The notes under the pieces were generated by a model that was not told the origin of the DNA, did no database searches, and saw only the letters and a program-made list of their open reading frames with translations. A DNA stretch of 6,472 bases from Planctomycetaceae bacterium (GTDB taxonomy: Bacteria; Planctomycetota; Planctomycetia; Planctomycetales; Planctomycetaceae), in assembly GCA_947479075.1 (NCBI GenBank), contig CANJZR010000230.1:1-6472 (forward strand), given 5' to 3'. This document shows, in pieces, positions 1 to 5,807 of the stretch (positions are counted from its first letter, which is position 1; each line of letters begins with the position of its first letter). Both the position numbers and the translations under genes were made by a program.

Positions 1-436
1 CTGTTAACTCAATGGCGCTGAAACCCACAAAGACCGGCGAAATCGCTGCCAGCCCCCCCGCGATGAAACCGACACGTTGGCCGACGAGTCGCAGCCCCAG
101 CTGATAAACTCCCACGCATCCCAGAGCACCGATCGTCGCGAGCACCAGCCGTGCCGCCAGCAGGCTGTCACCAAAGAGACGGATCGACACCGCCAGAATC
201 AGCGGAAAGCCCGGCATGCGGAGGACCTGCCTCGGAGGCGTATAGATCTCATAGGGCTTCCCCTCCACGATCCGATGAGCCAGCTGCCAGTATCCGTCGG
301 CGTCCCCTTCGATCACGAACTGCCGGGGGGGAACCGCCATGTGCTGCAGGTAATAGTGGATCATCAAGACCGCTGCGATCCGAAGCGACCACGCCACTGC
401 GAACAGAATCAGGGCAGAACGTCGCTGCAGGCACAT
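1..436 (-). CDS. GT39/ArnT-like membrane glycosyltransferase, N-terminal part (runs off left edge)
   Basis: The minus strand reads open from an ATG at 436-434 to the left edge, giving 145 residues with no stop. An in-frame TGA lies eight codons upstream, and this is the first ATG after it. Residues about 7-30 are a hydrophobic first membrane segment. A loop with E43, D45 and D47 (EGDADGYWQLA) follows, then RMPGFPL at 73-79 and further hydrophobic stretches at about 78-88, 92-115 and 122-140. This order (first helix, acidic periplasmic loop before a Tyr-Trp, then R-x-P-G-[YF]-P) is typical of GT-C enzymes of the GT39/ArnT/PMT group. These transfer sugars from polyprenyl-phosphate donors outside the cytoplasmic membrane, and the loop acidic residue is usually the catalytic base. 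Family members are commonly 450-600 residues, so most of this one is outside the window. Donor and acceptor cannot be told. No strong Shine-Dalgarno is seen; GAAGG lies 14 bases upstream. It sits 94 bases downstream of the next minus-strand gene with no terminator between them. Confidence 0.8.
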   Translation of the reverse strand, partial: MCLQRRSALILFAVAWSLRIAAVLMIHYYLQHMAVPPRQFVIEGDADGYWQLAHRIVEGKPYEIYTPPRQVLRMPGFPLILAVSIRLFGDSLLAARLVLATIGALGCVGVYQLGLRLVGQRVGFIAGGLAAISPVFVGFSAIELT

Positions 437-530
437 CGAGACACCAACCGCCTTCGATCAAATCCGGAAAGTCACGGCGATCATATGGGATCAGCCGACA
501 GCGGGGGAGCCGGATGGAGGCGAAATCAAA

Positions 531-1055
531 CTACGCCCGTACTCCAAACAAGCGTCGGTACTCGGCCTTGACCTGACATTCTTCGACAGCAAAGAAATCC
601 CGCCAATTCAAGCGGCACTCATTGATTCCGAATTCGATCAGGACCTTTCGCACTTCTTGATAGTCGTAGCCCAGCTGGCCAATCTCCCGGCGATTGTTGA
701 CGAAGGTCAGCATCTCCCAAGGGCGATTCTCACGCAAAAACATGCGTTGAACAAACGCCACGGTTCGGGGGCAAAGTTCCTCTCCCGCTGCCCAGACCCG
801 CCCTTTCGTATCCCGTCGAATTCGACCATGGTACTTCGGCTGGCGGAATTCAGGAAATTCCCGCTCTGCATACAGGTACTGCACCCAGCGATGATGGCAG
901 AAGACCACCCAGTACTGCTGAAACCACTCGGCGTACGCCCGCGAGCCGAGGTCACACCGAGCCTTGTGAGAGCGGTTGTATTTATGCAAACAGGCTTCGT
1001 GGTGACCATACTCGACAATGCTGTCGAAATGGGTACGGTTGATCACAGACGGCAT
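531..1055 (-). CDS. conserved-looking hypothetical protein, 174 residues, Trp/Arg/His-rich
   Basis: I do not recognise this protein family. The frame is open for 174 codons from an ATG at 1055-1053 to a TAG at 533-531, preceded by GTGAGG five bases upstream, which supports the start. The composition is that of a real soluble protein: six Trp (44, 49, 57, 88, 113, 151), six Cys (22, 34, 53, 95, 147, 160), many Arg, His and Tyr, and no signal peptide or membrane segment. A His/Cys cluster lies in the N-terminal half (H18, H19, C22, H24, H30, C34, then C53-H54-H55), which could bind metal or be structural. The C-terminal half is charged and probably helical (residues about 131-172). It lies upstream of the glycosyltransferase on the same strand, so the two may share a transcript. 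No function is proposed. A transposase was considered but no catalytic motif is visible. Confidence 0.7.
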   Translation of the reverse strand: MPSVINRTHFDSIVEYGHHEACLHKYNRSHKARCDLGSRAYAEWFQQYWVVFCHHRWVQYLYAEREFPEFRQPKYHGRIRRDTKGRVWAAGEELCPRTVAFVQRMFLRENRPWEMLTFVNNRREIGQLGYDYQEVRKVLIEFGINECRLNWRDFFAVEECQVKAEYRRLFGVRA

Positions 1056-1060
1056 TCTGG

Positions 1061-1066
1061 CCTCAC
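1061..1066 (-). promoter_or_regulatory. Shine-Dalgarno of the 174-residue gene
   Basis: On the minus strand GTGAGG lies five bases before the ATG at 1055. It pairs reasonably with the 16S rRNA 3' end and supports this start. Confidence 0.5.
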
Positions 1067-1148
1067 GGGAAAGCTGTCATGGCCCAGCACCATACGACCG
1101 AAGATCACTCCCCAGCCGCTTGCCTCTCCCCGGCAATCATTACATCAG

Positions 1149-1177
1149 CTTATACGGATGTTTCGCACAAGCAACAA
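1149..1177 (-). promoter_or_regulatory. candidate sigma70-type promoter for the leftward gene pair
   Basis: Read on the minus strand, TTGTTG (1177-1172) is followed after 17 bases by TATAAG (1154-1149). The -10 matches the consensus at five of six positions with ideal spacing, but the -35 matches only at TTG. Transcription would begin near 1142 and give a leader of about 85 bases before the 174-residue gene. This is inferred from pattern only. Confidence 0.35.
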
Positions 1178-1275
1178 GCACTTTAGCGCGCCAACAAGGC
1201 AGATTCCCCCTCTTGAGCGTCGCAAATGAGTTCCAAGAAATTGCTTAAATTGTATTACCGGCAAAGCTGCCTCAT

Positions 1276-1303
1276 TTGACAGAACTCACTCAATCGCTAA
1301 TTT
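1276..1303 (+). promoter_or_regulatory. weak candidate promoter for the cysteine-repeat gene
   Basis: A perfect TTGACA at 1276-1281 follows an AT-rich patch. The best -10 choices are poor: TAATTT at 1298-1303 with 16-base spacing, or GCTAAT at 1296-1301 with 14-base spacing. If used, transcription would start near 1310 and leave a leader of about 130 bases. The -35 is good, but the assignment as a whole is uncertain. Confidence 0.25.
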
Positions 1304-1345
1304 GAGTCACGTTGCTTCCACCTGGAATGTCTGCGTAGACACCAA

Positions 1346-1441
1346 TTCGAACCGGGGGGAGTGTTGCAGGGAACTTTGTTGGGCATTCTCGGAGCCACCC
1401 TGCAACTGATGGATCTTCCGAGGTCGAGCGAGGAGTTCGAA
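1346..1441 (+). promoter_or_regulatory. potential nested-stem RNA leader ending at the start codon
   Basis: Three complementary pairs nest inside each other just before the ATG at 1442. The outer pair is TTCGAAC (1346-1352) with GTTCGAA (1435-1441), 7 bp. The middle pair is 1353-1358 with 1415-1420, 6 bp including two G-U. The inner pair is GTTGCAGGG (1363-1371) with CCCTGCAAC (1398-1406), 9 bp perfect. The outer stem takes in the last G of the AGGAG ribosome site and all bases up to the start codon, so folding could limit translation. Complementarity is seen directly; the regulatory role is inferred. Confidence 0.35.
1431..1435 (+). promoter_or_regulatory. Shine-Dalgarno AGGAG that decides the start at 1442
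   Basis: AGGAG lies six bases before the ATG at 1442. It picks this start over an in-frame ATG at 1361, whose extra 27 residues would bury the signal peptide. Confidence 0.7.
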
Positions 1442-1789
1442 ATGGTTCGTAAGTTGATGTTTGTGTTTGGTGCTCTGCTGGCACTCGTCCTGGTCGCTGG
1501 CGACGCACAGGCTCGCTGCAAGAAGTGCTGCCGTGCTCCACGCACCCGCACCAAGTGCTGTGCTCCTTCGTGTGCAGCTCCTAGCTGTGCAGCTCCTTGC
1601 GGCGGCTGTGCTGCTGCTCCTGCATGTGCAGCTCCTTGCGGCAATGGCTGCGGCGCTGCTCCTGCTTGTGCTGCTCCTTGCGGAAACGGCTGCACCAGCT
1701 GCGCCGCTCCTGCTTGCAGCGCATGTGCCGCAGCAGCTCCAGCTGCCGCTGCTCCTGCTAACGCACCAGAGCCACCAGCTGCTAAGTAG
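1442..1789 (+). CDS. small secreted Cys/Ala/Pro-repeat protein, 115 residues
   Basis: The protein begins MVRKLMF, then a hydrophobic core and A-Q-A at 22-24, which is a standard Sec signal peptide with probable cleavage after residue 24. The mature part is about 91 residues. It opens with a basic stretch (RCKKCCRAPRTRTKCC) followed by Cys/Ala/Pro/Gly repeats with CAAPC and CGNGC elements, and ends in a cysteine-free Ala/Pro tail. There are 18 cysteines, all after the signal peptide. Ala is mostly GCT or GCA and Pro is CCT or CCA, whereas dnaE prefers GCC and CCC/CCG. With the good ribosome site and strong terminator, this suggests high expression. It stands alone as a single-gene unit. The specific family is not recognised. 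A disulfide-linked envelope component fits the protein-based walls known in planctomycetes; metal binding is an alternative. Both roles are inferred. Confidence 0.8.
   Translation: MVRKLMFVFGALLALVLVAGDAQARCKKCCRAPRTRTKCCAPSCAAPSCAAPCGGCAAAPACAAPCGNGCGAAPACAAPCGNGCTSCAAPACSACAAAAPAAAAPANAPEPPAAK
1571..1696 (+). repeat. in-gene tandem repeats of the Cys/Ala/Pro protein
   Basis: The 12-base unit TGTGCAGCTCCT occurs exactly at 1571-1582, 1586-1597 and 1625-1636. Two adjacent 42-base (14-residue) units, 1613-1654 and 1655-1696, encode AAPACAAPCGNGC plus one residue (Gly or Thr). Most of their differences are at third codon positions. The protein repeat is kept while silent sites drift, which points to duplication followed by selection on the protein. 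Confidence 0.75.
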
Positions 1790-1813
1790 TTCTTGTCCCT
1801 ACCGGGAAAACTT

Positions 1814-1848
1814 AACGGCTTGTGATCCTCTGGGTCACAAGCCGTTTT
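1814..1848 (+). terminator. strong intrinsic terminator after the cysteine-repeat gene
   Basis: AACGGCTTGTGATCC (1814-1828) pairs with GGGTCACAAGCCGTT (1832-1846), a 15 bp stem with a single T-G wobble and a three-base TCT loop. The right arm ends in a run of four T. It begins 25 bases after the stop codon at 1789. It should end the small-protein transcript and insulate dnaE. Confidence 0.85.
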
Positions 1849-1980
1849 GCATTGAATAGCACATCAAACCTGACGTCCCTCATAAACAATCAACGATAAA
1901 CCGCTTCCCCCCTGCTTGAGTCTCAGTCGGCGAACGGGGACAATACCCACTCATCGCCCCTCGGACCTTCCCCGGTCCTG

Positions 1981-2019
1981 ATGAACCTGCACGAAGCACT
2001 GGCAACAGATCATGAGTGA
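1981..2019 (+). other. possible 12-codon leader ORF overlapping the dnaE start
   Basis: ATG at 1981 opens a 12-residue frame (MNLHEALATDHE) that ends at TGA 2017-2019, just inside dnaE, whose ATG is at 2012. The stop overlaps the first dnaE codons, an arrangement that can couple translation. No clear ribosome site precedes either ATG. A frame this short can arise by chance. Confidence 0.15.
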
Positions 2020-5000
2020 AACCCGTCCGTTCGCCCACCTGCACTGCCATACGCACTATTCGCTGCTCGACGGCGCCAGCAAGATTCCCGACCTGATCAA
2101 GAAGGTCAAAGAGCTCGGGATGAATTCATGTGCGATCACCGACCACGGCAATCTCTATGGGGCACTGGAGTTCTACCAGAAGGCCAAAGACGCGGGCGTG
2201 AACCCCATCCTCGGCTATGAGGCCTACATCGCTCCGGGTCATCGCACCGACCGCACAGCCTCGCGCATGAAGGATGCGGCGTACCATCTGACCTTGCTGG
2301 CGATGAATCGCAAGGGGTTTCAGAACCTCATCAAGATGTCGTCGGCAGCCTACCTCGAAGGCTACTACTACCGTCCGCGTATCGATAAAGAGCTGCTGGC
2401 CGCCCACCACGAAGGGATCATCTGCCTGTCGGGCTGTGCTTCGAGCGAACTGTCGCGACTGCTGCTGGCTGACGAGAAGGAAAAGGCCGAGAGCCTGGTC
2501 CACTGGTTCTCCAACCTCTTCGGTGATCGCTTCTACATGGAGATTCAGGACGGCGGGGTCGAGATCCAGCAGTCTTGTGCCGAGGCCACCACACTGCTCG
2601 CCAATCGCATGGGTCTGCCACTCGTCGCCACCAACGATGCGCACTACCTCTGCCAGACCGACTCCGCGATGCACGACGTGCTGCTCTGCGTGAATACCAA
2701 GTCGGTTCGCAGCGACGAGAAGCGGATGAAGATCGACACCGATCAGCTCTTCATCCGTTCCCCCGAGCAGATGTACGCCGCCTTCCCCAGGATGGCCGAA
2801 GCGGTCGCCCGCTCACAGGAGATCGCCAACCGCGTCGACATCGATCTCGACCTGACGACGCGGCACTTCCCGGTGTTCGCCCCTCCTCCCGGCCAGACCG
2901 ACGCTCAATACCTGCGTGAAGTCGCCACGGAAGGGCTGAAATGGCGGTACGGCGAAAACCCGGAGCAAAAATACCTCGATCGCCTTAACTTCGAACTCGG
3001 CGTCATCGAGAAGATGGGTTTCGCCAGCTACTTCCTGATTGTCTGGGACTTCGCCCGCTTCGCCCGCGACAAGGGCATCCCCTGCTCCGCCAGAGGTTCA
3101 GCCTGCGGCGCCATCGTGGCCTACGTGCTTGGCCTGTCGGATGTCTGCCCGATCAAGTACGACCTGCTGTTCGAACGCTTCCTCGACCCCAATCGAACCG
3201 AAGCGCCCGATATCGACATCGACTTCTGCCAGGAACGCCGCGAACTGGTCATCCAGTACGTGAAGGAGAAGTACGGTTACGCCAACGTGGCCCAGATCGG
3301 AACCTTCGGCACACTGAAGGCCAAGGCTGCGGTGCGCGATGTCTGCCGCGCACTTGGCGTCGACCTCAAACGGGCTGATGTCATCGCGAAGATGATTCCC
3401 GAAGAACTGAACATCAAGCTCAAGGACGCTCTCGAAAAGAGCCCCGAACTCAAGGGAGAGTACGACAAAGACCCCCAGATCAAAGAGGTCCTCGATTTCT
3501 CGATGGCCCTCGAAGGGCTGGCCAAGAGCGCGGGCACCCACGCCGCAGGGGTCGTGATCGCCGACCGACCGTTGGTCGAGTACGTGCCCCTGCAGAAGAT
3601 TTCGGGCAAGGAGGACGTGCTCACGCAGTGGACTGAAGTCGAGAAGGCCGGTCTACTCAAGATGGACTTCCTCGGCCTCCGCAACCTCACCATTCTCGAC
3701 CGCGCGGTCAAGAACGTGAAACGACACCGCGGCATCGACATCGTCCCCAAAGACCTGCCTCTCGACGACAAGGAAACATTTGCCCTCCTGCAGCGCGGCG
3801 AAACAAAAGGAATCTTCCAGCTTGAGTCGGGCGGAATGCGTGACCTGCTCACGAAGATGCGTCCCGACAAGTTCGAGGACATCATCGCCACCTCCGCTCT
3901 CTATCGCCCCGGTCCGCTCGAAGGCGGCATGGTCACGACCTACGTGGAGTGCAAAAACGGACGGCAGGCAGTCACCAAGATTCATCCGATCGTCGACCCG
4001 GTCCTGGCCGAGACCTACGGCGTGATGGTGTATCAGGAACAGGTCATGCGCATCTTGAACCGCCTCGGCGGTATCGAGCTCGCGTCCTCCTACAAATGCA
4101 TTAAGGCCATCTCGAAGAAGAAACTCTCCGAGATCGAGAAGTACAAGGGCGACTTCCTCGATGGTGCCCAGAAGAACGGTATGTCTGCTGAACAGGCGGC
4201 CGAACTCTTCGGCCTGATCGACAAGTTCGCCGGTTACGGCTTCAATAAATCACACAGTACCGCGTACGGGGCTATCGCTTACCAGACAGCCTATCTCAAG
4301 GCCCACTACCCCGGCGAGTTCATGGCGGCTCTGCTCTCGTGCGAAATGGAAAGCAGCGAACGCATCGCGGAACACGCCGACGACGCACGCCGTATGCAGC
4401 TGGAACTCCTCCCGCCCAATGTGAACCTCAGCGATGTCGAGTTCACGGTGGTCGAGGAATTAGAGGAAGCCCAGGCCCCGGAACCGAAAGCCAAGGGCCA
4501 GAAGGGAAAAAAGACTCGCCAGCCAGCTGCAGAGAGTGAGCAGCCAGCGACCACCGCTGATCCACCATCCGCCCCCAAACGCCTCTTCCGCAAGGTCGCC
4601 TTCGGACTCGGTGCGATCCGCGGCGTCGGTGACGCCCCCGTGCGGGCCATCATGGAAGAACGGCAGAAGAACGGCCCCTTCAAGAGCATCTTCGACCTGA
4701 CCGAACGCATTGACCCCAAGGTCCTGCAGAAAGGCTCACTCGAAATCCTCATCAAGGCGGGCGGTCTCGACTGCCTTGGCCCCAATCGCGCACAACACCT
4801 CGCAGCTCTCGACCGTGCGGTACAGGCAGCAGCCAATCGTTTCCGCGACAAGGCTAAGGGCCAACGCAACCTCTTCGATTCTGCCCCCAAAGCCGGTGCC
4901 GAACCACAAGCGGAACTGGAGATCGCACTGCCACCGGCAGATGACATTCCGCACGGGCAGAAGCTGGCTCTGGAAAAAGAAGTCCTCGGCTTCTACCTGA

Positions 5001-5749
5001 CCTCGCACCCGCTCACCGAGTTCTCAAATCAGCTGAGTGCATACACACAGCATCAGGTGCGGGACCTCCGCGATCTCGACGACGGCAAGGAAGTCATTCT
5101 GGGCGGGATGGTCGGAGCCATCAAACCCGCAGTGACGAAGAAACCGAGCCGCAACGGGAACAGCCGCTACGTGAACTTCGACCTGGAAGACTCCACCGGC
5201 GTCGTCCGCTGCATCATGTGGCCCGATGACTTCGCCAATCACGGAGAGAAGGTCAAGAAGGACGCCATGATCCTGATCCGTGGCCGCGTCGACGCCCGTA
5301 GCCGCGAACCGAACGTCATCATCAATAAGCTGATGACACTGGAGCAGGCCGAAAAGGAATTCACCAAACAAGTCCTCATCAAGTTCCGCCGAGGCTTCCA
5401 CAACGAGAGCGACATGACGCGCGTCCGCGACCTGTTGTTGCGTCATCCGGGCAAGACTCCGGTGATTCTCGTCATCGATACCTGGGAGGAGAAGTCCTCC
5501 GCAAACGGCACCAACGGGAACGGCAATGGCCACAGCACCAACGGCCATCACGAGAACGGTCACACCAACGGAACCACAGCTGTTGTCACCCGCACACCGC
5601 TCAAGGCCTTCCTGACGACCTCCGCCACGGTCTCCGCTGTTCCTGAACTCAAGCAGGAGCTGACCAACATCCTCGGCCCCGACGGCTTCCGCTTCCAGGC
5701 CGGTTCCGCCAGCGGCGGCGGCAGTGGCCCCGCTCCGTCTGACAACTAG
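2012..5749 (+). CDS. dnaE: DNA polymerase III alpha subunit (replicative, DnaE1 type)
   Basis: This is the catalytic subunit of the chromosomal replicase, complete at 1245 residues; E. coli DnaE is 1160. Domains in order: an N-terminal PHP domain (about 7-285) with all expected metal ligands (H11, H13, D20, H45, E70, H92, C142, D209, H211); palm with catalytic D400 and D402 (PDIDIDFC) and D552 (KMDFLGL); fingers including GIFQLESGGM and GYGFNKSHSTAYG at 741-753; a helix-hairpin-helix near 864-880 (GLGAIRGVG); a clamp-binding QRNLF at 951-955; and an OB fold at about 1028-1115. A Lys/Pro/Ala-rich linker (about 815-860) and an Asn/Gly/His-rich stretch (1164-1188) look like additions, and the C-terminus is Gly/Ser-rich. 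No intein is present. The ATG at 2012 is chosen because HLHCHTHYSLLDG follows at once, though the ribosome site is weak. The terminator upstream suggests its own promoter, which I could not identify. Confidence 0.97.
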   Translation: MSETRPFAHLHCHTHYSLLDGASKIPDLIKKVKELGMNSCAITDHGNLYGALEFYQKAKDAGVNPILGYEAYIAPGHRTDRTASRMKDAAYHLTLLAMNRKGFQNLIKMSSAAYLEGYYYRPRIDKELLAAHHEGIICLSGCASSELSRLLLADEKEKAESLVHWFSNLFGDRFYMEIQDGGVEIQQSCAEATTLLANRMGLPLVATNDAHYLCQTDSAMHDVLLCVNTKSVRSDEKRMKIDTDQLFIRSPEQMYAAFPRMAEAVARSQEIANRVDIDLDLTTRHFPVFAPPPGQTDAQYLREVATEGLKWRYGENPEQKYLDRLNFELGVIEKMGFASYFLIVWDFARFARDKGIPCSARGSACGAIVAYVLGLSDVCPIKYDLLFERFLDPNRTEAPDIDIDFCQERRELVIQYVKEKYGYANVAQIGTFGTLKAKAAVRDVCRALGVDLKRADVIAKMIPEELNIKLKDALEKSPELKGEYDKDPQIKEVLDFSMALEGLAKSAGTHAAGVVIADRPLVEYVPLQKISGKEDVLTQWTEVEKAGLLKMDFLGLRNLTILDRAVKNVKRHRGIDIVPKDLPLDDKETFALLQRGETKGIFQLESGGMRDLLTKMRPDKFEDIIATSALYRPGPLEGGMVTTYVECKNGRQAVTKIHPIVDPVLAETYGVMVYQEQVMRILNRLGGIELASSYKCIKAISKKKLSEIEKYKGDFLDGAQKNGMSAEQAAELFGLIDKFAGYGFNKSHSTAYGAIAYQTAYLKAHYPGEFMAALLSCEMESSERIAEHADDARRMQLELLPPNVNLSDVEFTVVEELEEAQAPEPKAKGQKGKKTRQPAAESEQPATTADPPSAPKRLFRKVAFGLGAIRGVGDAPVRAIMEERQKNGPFKSIFDLTERIDPKVLQKGSLEILIKAGGLDCLGPNRAQHLAALDRAVQAAANRFRDKAKGQRNLFDSAPKAGAEPQAELEIALPPADDIPHGQKLALEKEVLGFYLTSHPLTEFSNQLSAYTQHQVRDLRDLDDGKEVILGGMVGAIKPAVTKKPSRNGNSRYVNFDLEDSTGVVRCIMWPDDFANHGEKVKKDAMILIRGRVDARSREPNVIINKLMTLEQAEKEFTKQVLIKFRRGFHNESDMTRVRDLLLRHPGKTPVILVIDTWEEKSSANGTNGNGNGHSTNGHHENGHTNGTTAVVTRTPLKAFLTTSATVSAVPELKQELTNILGPDGFRFQAGSASGGGSGPAPSDN
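4507..4544 (+). other. candidate -1 ribosomal frameshift site inside dnaE
   Basis: Bases 4507-4513 read A_AAA_AAG in the dnaE frame (end of Gly832, Lys833, Lys834), identical to the E. coli dnaX slippery heptamer. After a -1 slip, eight codons are read before TGA at 4537-4539, giving a product of about 842 residues that keeps PHP, palm and fingers but lacks the clamp-binding motif and OB fold. AAGGG and GAAGGG lie just upstream, and a short stem GCTGC/GCAGC (4526-4530 with 4540-4544) lies downstream. The heptamer is certain; frameshifting is inferred. The stem is weak and 12 bases away. Confidence 0.3.
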
Positions 5750-5756
5750 CGTTCAC

Positions 5757-5768
5757 CGGACGTGTCCG
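5757..5768. other. short palindrome in the convergent dnaE/ligase gap
   Basis: CGGAC-GT-GTCCG sits eight bases after the dnaE stop, in the 58-base gap between two converging genes. It could help end transcription from either side. The stem is only five base pairs and no T run follows, so it is not called a terminator. Confidence 0.2.
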
Positions 5769-5807
5769 CCCTGATTGCAGTTGATCGCGTGACACTCGCA
5801 TCTCAGC

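Larger units (their letters stand above)
1056..1441. other. divergent intergenic region of 386 bases
   Basis: This stretch separates the leftward 174-residue gene from the rightward cysteine-repeat gene. No convincing coding frame was seen. It holds a candidate leftward promoter at 1149-1177, an AT-rich patch at about 1231-1258, a perfect TTGACA at 1276-1281, and inverted repeats in the last 100 bases. Its likely role is promoters and leaders in both directions. Confidence 0.6.

Noticed and set aside
249..461. Minus-strand 70-residue frame near the left end
   Set aside because: It overlaps the glycosyltransferase in another frame of the same strand and has no recognisable motif, while the competing frame has membrane segments and RMPGFPL.
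77..576. Plus-strand open frames across the left end
   Set aside because: They are antisense to the glycosyltransferase frame, which has family motifs. Their translations are rich in Arg, Pro, Ser and Gln with no domain logic.
657..1248. Plus-strand frames opposite the 174-residue gene
   Set aside because: No ribosome site and no domain-like composition; the minus-strand frame has a Shine-Dalgarno and protein-like composition.
1361..1441. Upstream ATG at 1361 giving a 142-residue form of the cysteine-repeat protein
   Set aside because: The 27 extra residues would place the signal peptide inside the protein, and AGGAG is placed for the ATG at 1442.
1297..1695. Minus-strand Gln/Gly/Ala repeat frame opposite the cysteine-repeat gene
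   Set aside because: Its repeats are the antisense of the Cys/Ala/Pro repeats. The plus frame has a signal peptide, ribosome site and terminator.
1461..1859. Leu-rich plus-strand frame resembling a membrane protein
   Set aside because: It is the shifted reading of GCT/CCT repeats and runs through the terminator hairpin.
1850..2011. Promoter for dnaE between the terminator and its start
   Set aside because: CATAAA and GATAAA occur near 1881 and 1895, but no -35 element lies at proper spacing, so no call is made.
2012..5749. Intein or frameshift error in dnaE
   Set aside because: The frame is continuous and polymerase motifs are uninterrupted; the extra length is explained by low-complexity inserts.
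5757..5768. Palindrome as a bidirectional terminator
   Set aside because: Only a 5 bp stem with a two-base centre and no T run.
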